A stretch of 64,000 bases of DNA from assembly GCA_016722045.1 (NCBI GenBank), contig JADKGY010000001.1:124001-188000 (forward strand). Reading direction: 5' to 3'. The notes below the pieces were generated by a model. It did no database searches. It saw nothing but the letters and a program-made list of their open reading frames with translations, and was not told the DNA's origin. Positions 18,239-26,577 of this stretch are shown one piece after another. The translations under genes were made by a program, and so were the position numbers. Position 1 is the stretch's first letter. Each line of letters begins with the position of its first letter. The DNA comes from Candidatus Opimibacter skivensis (lineage in GTDB: Bacteria > Bacteroidota > Bacteroidia > Chitinophagales > Saprospiraceae).

Positions 18239-19382
18239 TATTTTTCTATACATGATGTGGATAGTCGTGTTGAGTACTTCCTGCATCAAAAATTTCGAAC
18301 CGGACATCCTGACCAGTGATGCGAAGAAATATGTGGTCACAGGTCAGGTTGCTGCGGGTGATTCGCTGCAGAGAGTAAATGTATCCCTGACTTCACCTAT
18401 CAATGAGCCTGAATATATTCCTGTACCTGGTTGCGAGGTGAATATCTATGATGACAAGGGGCATCAATTTTCTTTGAATGATGCCGGCAAAGGAGATTAT
18501 ACTGTAGTCATTGATCCTGTTTTCTTTGCCCCGGGTGTATCCTTCAAGGTTGAGATAAAAACGCCTGCCGGAGATATGCTTGTTTCTGATTATGATTCCT
18601 TGACGCAGGTGCCACCGATAGATTCGATTTATTATCAGCGGAAGGACATTGAGCGAAGTGAGCCGGGTGATTTTCTTATGGGTATTCAGTTTTATGTTGA
18701 CTTGAAAGGTACAGAGACAAGCAGTCGATATTTTCGGTGGGAAGAATTTGAAACTTGGGAATATCATGCAGACTATCCGCTTGAATGGTATTATGATGGC
18801 ACGGTTCATCACGTATTTCCACCCGATTTTTCACGAAAAGTTTGCTGGACGACAAGAAAGCTTCCGGATATATTTACGCTGTCCACTAACACACTGGAAG
18901 CTAACAGGTATGATTTGTTTCCCTTGCATTTTGTAGGAAATAAAAGTTCAAGGCTTGCCTATGGGTATAGTCTTCTCACCAAACAATATTCCTTAAGTGA
19001 GAAAGGATACAATTATTGGGAGCAACTTCGGGCGAATAGTGATCCTGAGGGAGGACTTTATGAGAAGCAGCCTCTTGCGGTAAAAGGAAATATGCATAAT
19101 CTGACGCATCCGGAATTTGACGTACTTGGTTACTTCGGCGCTACATCTGTAGTCTCACAGCGCATGTTTATAAAAGATGTACCTGATCTTCCTTTGGATT
19201 TTGATACGTATTGTAATCCACTTGCGCTTAGAAGGGGGTTGCGGGAAATAGATCCAAGTGATTATCCGGGTTATTTGCTTGGAACTGAATTCGGTTATGC
19301 ATTGGTATTGCTTAATCCTGAATGCATTAATTGTTTATTGTTAGGGGGATCAAATGTGAAACCTTCTTTCTGGCCATTTTGA
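18225..19382 (+). CDS. DUF4249 lipoprotein
   Basis: Protein of 385 aa from the ATG at 18225; the longer frame from 18189 would put 12 extra residues before the signal. The signal ends in VVLSTSC (lipid-modified Cys). The DUF4249 pattern is clear: DAKKYVVTGQVAAGDSLQRV, an N-terminal Ig-like part with VNIYDDKG, and the PPIDSIYY segment. DUF4249 lipoproteins are habitually encoded directly after STN/carboxypeptidase-like TonB receptors, as here, where the start lies 14 bases inside the receptor gene. Probably a surface or periplasmic partner of the receptor; the ligand is unknown. Confidence 0.88.
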   Translation: MRRIDIFLYMMWIVVLSTSCIKNFEPDILTSDAKKYVVTGQVAAGDSLQRVNVSLTSPINEPEYIPVPGCEVNIYDDKGHQFSLNDAGKGDYTVVIDPVFFAPGVSFKVEIKTPAGDMLVSDYDSLTQVPPIDSIYYQRKDIERSEPGDFLMGIQFYVDLKGTETSSRYFRWEEFETWEYHADYPLEWYYDGTVHHVFPPDFSRKVCWTTRKLPDIFTLSTNTLEANRYDLFPLHFVGNKSSRLAYGYSLLTKQYSLSEKGYNYWEQLRANSDPEGGLYEKQPLAVKGNMHNLTHPEFDVLGYFGATSVVSQRMFIKDVPDLPLDFDTYCNPLALRRGLREIDPSDYPGYLLGTEFGYALVLLNPECINCLLLGGSNVKPSFWPF

Positions 19383-19386
19383 GATC

Positions 19387-21072
19387 ATGAAAAATAGATT
19401 GATAATCCACATATTGTTTTTAATTCTGGCCTCTGCGATTGTGGGGGAAAGTCAGTCTATTGGAACAAATTTGCCGGAAGAAAAGGTTAGTCTGATCACT
19501 GATCGTACACTTTACATAGCAGGAGAAAAAATCCACATTGCGGCTTTTGTTTCAAATGACTTTAACCGGTTTGAACCTGGTCAGGTATTGTATGCTGAAA
19601 TTATTTCTTCTACCGGTACATCATTTTCGAAAAGCAAATTGTCTGTCCTGAATAAAGAAGCAAGTGGTTGTCTTGAAATTCCTGAAGATATCGTCACCGG
19701 TGTTTATTACGTGAGAGCTTATACTAAATACATGCGCAATTTTGGCCCGGCCGGGTATGCATACATTCCTGTTAAAATTGTGAATCCATTGTCAGATGAT
19801 GTACTGAATGGCAGTGACAATTCAGTTTTTATATCACCAACGCAAGGTCATAGTTTCTCTGATAAATTTGAAATATCAACTGACAAAAATGAATATGCAC
19901 CCCGCGAGAGTGTGAATGTCGGGATAACAAATTTAAGATTGAGTTCTGCTGCAGTCGATAGAGTTTCAAAAGTTTCGATTTCCGTCATACCTGAGTTTGC
20001 GTTCTCAGATTTTACGCTTTCATTGCAGGCATCTGATTTGAAGAGTGCAATAACCTATTATCCGGAAACAAGAGGTGTTTCTCTGACCGGCCAATTGAAG
20101 GAAACCGTATCCGGAAAAACTAAGCCGGACAATCGTATCAATCTTTCCATCATAGGCGAAGGCCGTGATTATATGGCGACACAAACGGATACGGCCGGGC
20201 GATTTTTCTTTTCATTGCCTGCGTATACAGGACGAAGGGATTTATTTTTGTGTACGGCTAAGGATGATAGTACGCTCAAACAATTGCTGGTGGATAATGA
20301 TTTTTGTTCGTTACCTGTACATTTACCTGCTGCCCAATTCAATTTGTCTTCTGAAGAACGAGCGACTGCGTATCGAATGGCATTGAATGTTCGTATTCAG
20401 CATCAGTTTGATAAAGAAACACTTCAGTGCCCTCGTCCTTTTGAAAATGATATGCGGGCATTTTACGGCACACCATCGGATGTCATCAGGTTGGACAATT
20501 ACGTGGCACTCCCTACACTTGAAGAATACTTTAATGAATTGGCCGGAGCCGTCAATGTAAAAAAGAAGAACGGCCATAAGTATTTTAAGATACTGGGCAC
20601 TCAGCCTGAGATGAGTTATTATGATCCGCTTGTACTTGTAGACTATGTAGCTATTAGTAATCCTGATAAGATTCTGACCGCCACGCCGACTTCAATCGAT
20701 CGGATAGAGGTTATCAAAGTGCCCTATGTAAAAGGCGATATTACATATGGTGGCATCGTAAGTATAATCTCGAAGAAAGGTGATTTCGGCGGTATTGATC
20801 TGCCTGCGTCAGGTATTTTTATCAATTATCTTTTCCTTTCTGACACCTGCAGATGTAAGATAAGTGACAAGACCATAAAAGATATGCCTGACACCCGAAA
20901 TACACTTTACTGGAATGCGGAATTTGCATTAGATGACAAAGAGAAAGGAAATTTTTCGTTTAGTACACCGGATACACCAGGGAGGTATGTTATTGTGGTG
21001 AGGGGAGTTGATGGAAAAGGTGCTGAAATAAAGCAGGATTGGATTTTTGAAGTTAAGGACAACAAACAATAA
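19387..21072 (+). CDS. exported MG2-like (macroglobulin-type) protein
   Basis: Protein of 561 aa with a signal peptide, starting 4 bases after the DUF4249 stop. Residues about 32-130 resemble the MG2 module of alpha-2-macroglobulin-like proteins (LITDRTLYIAGEKIHIAAFV ... GVYYVRAYTKYMRNFG). Further Ig-like beta modules follow, then a segment at about 380-480 reminiscent of a TonB plug (IDRIEVIKVPYVKGDITYGG). Large Bacteroidota proteins join MG2 modules to a plug, but no barrel follows here. It is probably an accessory envelope protein of the receptor system. It ends 19 bases before the convergent nucleotidyltransferase gene. Confidence 0.75.
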   Translation: MKNRLIIHILFLILASAIVGESQSIGTNLPEEKVSLITDRTLYIAGEKIHIAAFVSNDFNRFEPGQVLYAEIISSTGTSFSKSKLSVLNKEASGCLEIPEDIVTGVYYVRAYTKYMRNFGPAGYAYIPVKIVNPLSDDVLNGSDNSVFISPTQGHSFSDKFEISTDKNEYAPRESVNVGITNLRLSSAAVDRVSKVSISVIPEFAFSDFTLSLQASDLKSAITYYPETRGVSLTGQLKETVSGKTKPDNRINLSIIGEGRDYMATQTDTAGRFFFSLPAYTGRRDLFLCTAKDDSTLKQLLVDNDFCSLPVHLPAAQFNLSSEERATAYRMALNVRIQHQFDKETLQCPRPFENDMRAFYGTPSDVIRLDNYVALPTLEEYFNELAGAVNVKKKNGHKYFKILGTQPEMSYYDPLVLVDYVAISNPDKILTATPTSIDRIEVIKVPYVKGDITYGGIVSIISKKGDFGGIDLPASGIFINYLFLSDTCRCKISDKTIKDMPDTRNTLYWNAEFALDDKEKGNFSFSTPDTPGRYVIVVRGVDGKGAEIKQDWIFEVKDNKQ

Positions 21073-21091
21073 ACAATAAGCAATGCTATAT

Positions 21092-22147
21092 TTATAGAGA
21101 ATAGAATTGATCCCGTAATTCATAAGCTAATTTGTCAAGAAACAATAAATCCGGAGTATCCGGTAAAGAGGAGTTTTCAAAAGCTGATTCCATTTCAATT
21201 CTTTTCTTTTCAGACATCTTTACCAGATCATCATATTCAAATCTTCCATTTTTAACTTCAAGAAGAAATTCTCTGTTGGGTCGAACCACATTGACTTTTT
21301 GTTCTTTTGCAATTTCTATTGCCATGTCAAGAAGTCGAAAAGTATGCATCATATTTTTGGCATCGTAATTTTTACCATGATTCATTGTGGTTTCGTAACG
21401 ATCATGATTGCGGTTGGCCACCCAATCCCAATATTCTCTATACTCTTTACAATACAATGAATATTGGTCAACATTGAAGTAAAGCAATGCTATCTGGAAT
21501 TCTCCTTTAGGAATTGAACTAAGAGATATATCATTAGAATCTTCACTTTTGATTATCCCATTATAATCCAGGTTTTTGCCATAATATAATCCATAGATAT
21601 GTTTCATGTTTGGAACGTTCACCAGGCCACAATCTTCCTGGTTCCAGTTGTTTTCATGCAGGAATTTTTCTAAAGGAAGAGAGCCATACTCATGAGTGAT
21701 ATAGCAAAATGAAAGAATGGATTTTCGTTCTTCCGAAACAGGGTTGACAATTTTTTTATTAAGACCTTTTGCCTTTTTTATTTGTGACAATGCAAATTTT
21801 CCGAAAGTATCTTTGCAAAGTTTAGACAGAATTTGTCCTGATTGCACCTTGTTTAGAAATGGATGTTTAGAAATGATAGCTGTATCCGGGGTGTTTAACA
21901 ATTCCAGGATATTAGGATTGTTTACTGATAATAATTCAATGAATCGTTTCAATTCATAAAATACCACATCATTTGTGGCATTACTGATTTGAGGAATATG
22001 GTGGAGGCCGTAAAAATTTTGTTTTGGCAAAACAAAAACCCCTTTGATGTCCGTATCGGAGGTTATTGTATCTAATCCATAAGCTTTGCTACCGCTTATG
22101 CATTCCAAAACGATCAATTTATTTTCTCTTAGCTGATCTAAGTTCAT
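21092..22147 (-). CDS. nucleotidyltransferase, COG3541/RlaP-like (second of pair)
   Basis: Protein of 351 aa. The N-terminus has the polymerase-beta nucleotidyltransferase signature: GSKAYGLDTITSDTDIKG (residues 19-36), that is GS, a spacer, then D-x-D. A following EL-containing strand (VVFYELKRFIELL, about 64-76) supplies the third acidic position. The rest is helical and unassigned. The family is related to E. coli YcgL and to RlaP proteins found beside RNA ligases; the target is not known. Its ATG overlaps the stop of the upstream paralogous gene by 4 bases. Base composition is visibly more A/T-rich than in neighbouring operons. Confidence 0.75.
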   Translation of the reverse strand: MNLDQLRENKLIVLECISGSKAYGLDTITSDTDIKGVFVLPKQNFYGLHHIPQISNATNDVVFYELKRFIELLSVNNPNILELLNTPDTAIISKHPFLNKVQSGQILSKLCKDTFGKFALSQIKKAKGLNKKIVNPVSEERKSILSFCYITHEYGSLPLEKFLHENNWNQEDCGLVNVPNMKHIYGLYYGKNLDYNGIIKSEDSNDISLSSIPKGEFQIALLYFNVDQYSLYCKEYREYWDWVANRNHDRYETTMNHGKNYDAKNMMHTFRLLDMAIEIAKEQKVNVVRPNREFLLEVKNGRFEYDDLVKMSEKKRIEMESAFENSSLPDTPDLLFLDKLAYELRDQFYSL

Positions 22148-22920
22148 TTGGCATTCAGGATATTTATAAAAAATACATCAAGTTGCGCCGGTTTAGATTT
22201 TGCTGAGGGTAAGCTAAGCCCCTTGTTTTCTGCTAAATCAATATTTAACCGAATAAAATCAAGGAGATCATTTTCGCCAGTATGAAAATAAGCTTCTTCC
22301 TTACCTGATTTTAATTCGATCAGTTCCTTTATGCGGCTTTGTAAATTTGACTCTACATTAAGTTCAGTTACCATTTTTTCAAATTGAATCGGTGGTATTT
22401 CATTTCGTTCGATGATCCAGCGACAGGCAAGTGATGAACGTAAAGCATAAAAAAATTTTTTCAGTTTATATTTTTTTTGATCTTCAATTTCCGGAAGTAT
22501 TTTTTTTGACATGCTTAAATAATGATGCATTGTTGCGATTTTAGAATAGCATAGATTAGCTAAATCATTGATATCGTGGAGGAAGTCTGGATCTGATCTA
22601 TAGATGATAGGGGATTGAATTCTTTCCAAGAGTGGAGGATTTGATTTATATAATAATCGGAGTGATTTGCGAATGTCCCAACCTGATATATCAATTTCAT
22701 TGTCTTCAAGCATCAATTCAATTGTATCTTTTTTCTCGTTTAAAGAAAGATACCAGTCCTTTTTATGCATATAAATCAACCTGACATCAAAATCACTGTC
22801 TGGTGAAGGAAAGCCCCAGGCTCTGGACCCTGTTTCGCAAGCCAGTAAAATTTTTATATCATGCCGAACTTCGATATTATTTAAATGCCCTGATATCTTT
22901 TCTTCCATTTCAGTGCTCAT
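22144..22920 (-). CDS. nucleotidyltransferase, COG3541-like (first of pair)
   Basis: Protein of 258 aa from the ATG at 22920 (MSTEMEEK); an upstream in-frame start at 22941 is less likely. Signature GSRAWGFPSPDSDFDV (residues about 31-46) gives the GS and D-x-D metal ligands; EIDISGWDIRKSLRLLYKSN (about 80-100) supplies the third acidic residue and the helix typical of COG3541. The C-terminal half is helical and may bind substrate. It is a distant relative of its coupled downstream partner (same catalytic plan, little other identity), suggesting a heteromeric enzyme or two steps on one substrate. No RNA ligase, RtcB or HEPN gene is nearby. Confidence 0.78.
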   Translation of the reverse strand: MSTEMEEKISGHLNNIEVRHDIKILLACETGSRAWGFPSPDSDFDVRLIYMHKKDWYLSLNEKKDTIELMLEDNEIDISGWDIRKSLRLLYKSNPPLLERIQSPIIYRSDPDFLHDINDLANLCYSKIATMHHYLSMSKKILPEIEDQKKYKLKKFFYALRSSLACRWIIERNEIPPIQFEKMVTELNVESNLQSRIKELIELKSGKEEAYFHTGENDLLDFIRLNIDLAENKGLSLPSAKSKPAQLDVFFINILNAK

Positions 22921-23046
22921 ATAATAAAAGCAAGATACCATTATATTTTATCGACAAACATCAAAAGGAAATTCTGAACATTGAATTTTGAATATTGAAG
23001 TAAAAGGAAGAATTCTAAAGTTAGAATGAACTATTAATTGTTTTTT

Positions 23047-23128
23047 TGCTAATTGCTAATTGCTAATTGCTAATTGCTAATTGCTAATTACTAATTGCTA
23101 ATTGCTAATTGCCTATTGCCTATTGCTT
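23047..23128. repeat. heptanucleotide array, block 1 (TTGCTAA type)
   Basis: About eleven tandem copies of a 7-base unit, mostly TTGCTAA with TTGCCTA variants at the end. The general unit in the window is TTGCYNA. Together with the second block it fills the gap downstream of the subtilase gene (that gene is on the minus strand). A non-repeat spacer at 23151-23187 (ACCGCAAATTTCTCAG...) recurs near 26419-26455. Confidence 0.9.
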
Positions 23129-23186
23129 TTCTTTTTGCTCATTGCTTTTCTTACCGCAAATTTCTCAGATTAACGCAAATTAAATT

Positions 23187-23252
23187 TTGCCAATTGCCAA
23201 TTGCCAATTGCCAATTGCCAATTGCCTATTGCCAATTGCCAATTGCCTACTG
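23187..23252. repeat. heptanucleotide array, block 2 (TTGCCAA type)
   Basis: About nine copies of TTGCCAA with TTGCCTA variants. The array runs into the 3' end of the subtilase gene so that its TAG stop (23247-23249) is part of a repeat unit. This shows either that the array expanded up to the coding end or that it supplied the stop. Confidence 0.9.
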
Positions 23253-25010
23253 CTTCACCACCAGCCCTTGCTTCATTACACCGGCATTCATAATTCGATA
23301 GAAATACATACCAGGCTCATTTGCCTCCAGATTGATCTTCTCAATTGAACGACCGCTTGTATTCCATTGATGATGCATCACAAATCTGCCTTGTGCATCA
23401 AAAAGATCAAAACTCATTTCACCTTTAGAGATTCCGGCATCAATGATGAATTCATCTTTTACAGGGTTGGGATAAACGCTCACATCTGCATACGGATTCG
23501 GATTTGATGTGGCGGTAGGAATTAAAGCCAGCGCAGCCTGGACTGCAGCAAGTGCATCAACTCGTCCATAGCCATAGGTATTGTTAGGTACCTGTGAACC
23601 CGGAATGTTGCCACAGTTTTGATCCGTGGTCTTCGGTACACAAGTACTTTCGATGATATCTTCGATTAGATCAACTTTGCCTGCAAGTGAAGGGTTTGCT
23701 GAAATCATCAAAGCTACCAGACCTACGACATGAGGACCGGCCATGCTCGTGCCTGAAGATCTCACATATCCTCCACCGAGCTTAACAGACCGGACGTGAA
23801 CACCCGGTGCTGACACATTTGGTTTTGTACGAAAGCTGCTATCAACAGCCACAGGTCCCCGGCTGCTAAAACCTGCAATAGTATCATTCTCTGCAGTAGC
23901 ACCTACTGAAAAACTTGCTTCATATATCGCAGCAGGGGAGGTGACGGAGCTACATCCGCTTCCATCATTTCCTGCAGAAACAACGACCACTACTCCTCCA
24001 AGTTTCAGATTGATTACGGCTTGATTCAATATCTCCCAGTTAGACGGATCACATCCTTCAGATTCCGGACAGCCCCATGAGTTGTTGATGACTGCAGGTG
24101 ATTTGGAAGGATCAGGATTTTCATCATTGAGATTTGTTGGTGCAAGAAACCATTGAAAACACTCGAGATACGTGAAAGGAGAACCGTTGCCTCTTTCCAT
24201 ATTGCGACATCCACACCATTTTGAATCGGGAGCAACACCTATTTCATTATCCCCATCATGTCCTACCATTGTCCCCATCGTGTGTGAGCCATGCCCGAAG
24301 TCGTCACAAGGTGCTTTAAGATTTAATCCGCATGAGTTTAAACTGTCCGGACTCAATACACTGATTTCATGAATCGCATCATGCCAGTTGTAATTGTGAT
24401 CGACTGTATCTCGGTCTGCATCATAACCGCGGTATTGATTTTTGATGGCTTCGTGATCCCATTGATAGCCTGTGTCCTCTCCGCCTACGACGACACCCTG
24501 ACCCCGATAGCCCAGTGCCCATACTTCATCTGCATTGATCATGTCGATACCCCATTCGATGGTCTGTCTTGATCCATTTTCTTGTGACCATTCTACCGGA
24601 CCTGCAAACTTTTGATCAGCATCATCAAGGATTTTCTTTACATCCGGGCGTGATGCCAATGTGCGAATGAGATCAATGTTTCCTGTTGCTTTGATAGCAT
24701 TGACGATGAACAGGCTTTGATGAGGGACATTCATGTCATCAAGTAATGAAAGGATACCTGTTTGTGTCTGTGTGGCTTTGAATTTGAGTTGACTGAAGAC
24801 GTAGCTAGCTTTCTCTTCCTTTGTATTCAATTGGCTTGCATCCTTGACGTTTGCCTGGCTTGACAAAACGATAAGGAATGGAAATGATGCACCATCTGAT
24901 GATTTAGTAAGAAGGGAAGGGGCTACCTTTTGTTGCCATTCGGTCCTGGTTTGTCCTGAGGCGATGCCAAAAAAGGCTATAACTATTACAGCTAAGGTGA
25001 ATTCTTTCAT
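23247..25010 (-). CDS. T9SS-secreted subtilisin-like serine protease (S8)
   Basis: Protein of 587 aa. Order of parts: signal peptide (1-19); a propeptide/inhibitor-like region (about 40-130, FLIVLSSQANVKDASQ); the S8 catalytic domain with Asp179 (GEDTG), His240 (GHGSHT) and Ser422 (SGTSMAGPH), with Asn309/Asn310 in NNSWG as oxyanion residue; and a T9SS type A sorting domain (about 510-587, YPNPVKDEFIID ... to KQGLVVKQ). A secreted endopeptidase. Its 5' leader (AACCAGATAT directly before ATG) resembles those of the SusC and LipL32-like genes. The stop codon lies inside a heptanucleotide array. Confidence 0.93.
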   Translation of the reverse strand: MKEFTLAVIVIAFFGIASGQTRTEWQQKVAPSLLTKSSDGASFPFLIVLSSQANVKDASQLNTKEEKASYVFSQLKFKATQTQTGILSLLDDMNVPHQSLFIVNAIKATGNIDLIRTLASRPDVKKILDDADQKFAGPVEWSQENGSRQTIEWGIDMINADEVWALGYRGQGVVVGGEDTGYQWDHEAIKNQYRGYDADRDTVDHNYNWHDAIHEISVLSPDSLNSCGLNLKAPCDDFGHGSHTMGTMVGHDGDNEIGVAPDSKWCGCRNMERGNGSPFTYLECFQWFLAPTNLNDENPDPSKSPAVINNSWGCPESEGCDPSNWEILNQAVINLKLGGVVVVVSAGNDGSGCSSVTSPAAIYEASFSVGATAENDTIAGFSSRGPVAVDSSFRTKPNVSAPGVHVRSVKLGGGYVRSSGTSMAGPHVVGLVALMISANPSLAGKVDLIEDIIESTCVPKTTDQNCGNIPGSQVPNNTYGYGRVDALAAVQAALALIPTATSNPNPYADVSVYPNPVKDEFIIDAGISKGEMSFDLFDAQGRFVMHHQWNTSGRSIEKINLEANEPGMYFYRIMNAGVMKQGLVVKQ

Positions 25011-25186
25011 ATATCTGGTTCAAAACTGATCCGGAGGAGATCGCCGGAAATTAACTTTCAGGGGTAAAGTTAAGCTTTCAGTGAAAAAGAGAATGAAGAG
25101 AAATGAGGTTTGTTAAAATAGCGGACGTTTAATGAGATTATTGGAAATAAATTCGTAACGTATTGAATAACAGGTAAATAACTAGC

Positions 25187-25212
25187 AAAAAGGATTTCGT
25201 CGAAATCCTTTT
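25187..25212 (-). terminator. palindromic terminator-like hairpin 1
   Basis: Perfect arms AAAAAGGATTTCG / CGAAATCCTTTT around a single T, with A-run and T-run flanks, so it can work in both directions. It lies downstream of the minus-strand redox cluster (which ends at the DHFR remnant) and upstream of the subtilase gene. Confidence 0.6.
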
Positions 25213-25234
25213 ATGCTTTACGGCCTTTCTTAAT

Positions 25235-25259
25235 AAAGGATTTCGTCGAAATCCTTTTT
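25235..25259 (-). terminator. palindromic terminator-like hairpin 2
   Basis: A second copy of the same 23-base core as hairpin 1 (AAAGGATTTCGTCGAAATCC...), 48 bases away, ending in a T-run. Tandem identical terminators probably arose by duplication and end the minus-strand transcript of the redox cluster. Confidence 0.6.
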
Positions 25260-25352
25260 GCTCTCCAATCTATTTGAAAATCGAGCTTCAAATAAATTCA
25301 AAAACGATCCGAAAGGAACCTGACAACAACATCATATCCTGGTAATCTGACC

Positions 25353-25514
25353 CTATGAAGGTTGATAAATATTTGCGGTCACCCCGGATTTGAATACAGT
25401 AGATTCAGTAAGTTTCAAATTTATCCGTTTAGTCATGCCTGAAAAGATGGACAATCCGACTCCGATGAATACCGGATGTGTATACTCTAACTCACTGCCA
25501 TGCCCATAACCCAT
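25353..25514 (-). pseudogene. C-terminal remnant of a dihydrofolate-reductase-family (RibD-like) gene
   Basis: A 53-codon frame on the minus strand begins at an ATG that overlaps the stop of the YgiD-like gene (TAATG) and ends at 25353. Its sequence YTHPVFIGVGLSIFSGMTKR and then LKLTESTVFKSGVTANIYQP matches the last ~45 residues of bacterial dihydrofolate reductase-family proteins (HPV..G.G...F ... L.L.ES..F.SGV....Y.P). The N-terminal three quarters, including the cofactor site, are absent. It is a different subfamily from the intact gene at 58478-59011. Very likely a deletion remnant, perhaps still translated by coupling. Confidence 0.72.
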
Positions 25515-26398
25515 TACCCGATTTTAACTGATGTCATCGTCAGCGAACCTGCTACCGCTTTGTCATTGAACAAACTAACAGATTCGTTTTCTTCTTTCAA
25601 TGCTAATGCATATAGCAATGGCAGATAATGCTCAGGTGTGGGTATGGCCAATTGAAATGGCTTGCCCTGAGATTTATAATTGATCAATGGCTGATAGTCA
25701 CCTTCCGTGATAAACGTTTTCATTTTTGTGCTGGCTTCTGCAGCCCAGTCATAGGCATAGTCAGATGTATTCATTTTGTCCCAGGCTACCAATCCGAGAT
25801 TGTGTACCATATTACCGCTTCCGATGATGAGCACGCCTTTACGACGAAGTGATGCAAGTTGCTTTGAAAGTTCATAATGATACTGAGGTGTCTGGCCATA
25901 ATCTATGCTCATCTGTATGACAGGCACATCAGCATTTGGATAAAGATGTTTTATTACACTCCACGCTCCATGATCAAGACCCCATGTATCATCCAGCCCA
26001 ACTAGTGTTTTCGTAATTGTATCTTTTGTTTCCTTAGCCAATGTGGGACTGCCCGGTGCAGGATATTCCACATCAAAAAGCTCTTGTGGAAATCCGCCAA
26101 AGTCATGGATGGTTTTTGGTTTTTCCATTGCGGTGACAAAGGTCCCTCTCGTCTCCCAATGCGCCGAGATGCATAGTATAGCATTAGGTTTTTGAATTGA
26201 TTTTCCTGCATCTCTCCAGCCTCTGGTGAATTCATTTTCAGTGATGGCATTCATCGGGCTGCCATGTCCAAGAAACAGCACGGGCATTTTTTCTGTCTTG
26301 TTGAAAGGATCCGTTATTTTCGAAAGGTCACTGAGTTTCATAGCGATGCCTGTTAGTGGAAGAATGGATATCGTTTGAAGGAATGTTTTACGTTTCAT
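25514..26398 (-). CDS. ygiD: extradiol dioxygenase of the YgiD (4,5-DOPA dioxygenase) family
   Basis: Protein of 294 aa from the ATG at 26398 (MKRKTF). An exported-type leader (hydrophobic residues 6-20) precedes the class III extradiol ring-cleavage fold: LFLGHGSPMNAI with the first metal His, AILCISAHWET with the second, and the C-terminal TPEHYLPLLYALAL with the third. YgiD/LigB-like enzymes open catechol-type rings, DOPA being one substrate. The leader is unusual for this normally cytoplasmic enzyme; similar leaders are seen in Bacteroidota YgiD proteins. It is the last intact gene of a minus-strand redox group with the FMN reductase and the luciferase-like enzyme. Confidence 0.88.
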   Translation of the reverse strand: MKRKTFLQTISILPLTGIAMKLSDLSKITDPFNKTEKMPVLFLGHGSPMNAITENEFTRGWRDAGKSIQKPNAILCISAHWETRGTFVTAMEKPKTIHDFGGFPQELFDVEYPAPGSPTLAKETKDTITKTLVGLDDTWGLDHGAWSVIKHLYPNADVPVIQMSIDYGQTPQYHYELSKQLASLRRKGVLIIGSGNMVHNLGLVAWDKMNTSDYAYDWAAEASTKMKTFITEGDYQPLINYKSQGKPFQLAIPTPEHYLPLLYALALKEENESVSLFNDKAVAGSLTMTSVKIG

Positions 26399-26454
26399 GA
26401 TGTTCACTGAAATTTATGATGCCGCAAATTTCGCAGATTACCGCAAATTAATTT

Positions 26455-26520
26455 TATCTTATTACCTATGGCTAATTGCTTTTTATTTTTTGCTTATTGC
26501 TAATTGCCCATTGCTAATTG
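26455..26520. repeat. heptanucleotide array at the 3' side of the FMN reductase gene
   Basis: Degenerate run of TTGCYNA units (GCTAATTGC, TTGCTTA, TTGCTAA, TTGCCCA, TTGCTAA). It lies between the FMN reductase and YgiD-like genes and passes directly into the dispersed element at 26519-26574. Confidence 0.75.
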
Positions 26521-26574
26521 CCTTCCCGCATCATTTACTTCGTAATGGCGGGATCTTCGCTGCGCTCGAATTGC
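26519..26574. repeat. dispersed 56-base element, copy 1
   Basis: Matches 28382-28437 closely; the core is TTACTTCGTAATGGCGGGAT followed by CTTCGCTGCGCTCGAATTGC. The element holds a CCGC...GCGG inverted pair and is bordered by heptamer repeats in both copies. It ends 3 bases before the stop of the FMN reductase gene (minus strand). Confidence 0.75.
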
Positions 26575-26577
26575 ATT

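Noticed and set aside
15464..21072. FecI/FecR-type signalling system suggested by the STN domain
   Set aside because: No ECF sigma or anti-sigma gene is found on either side of the operon.
25187..25259. Twin palindromes as insertion-element ends
   Set aside because: The region between them is only about 20 bases and both have A/T-run flanks, which fits terminators better.
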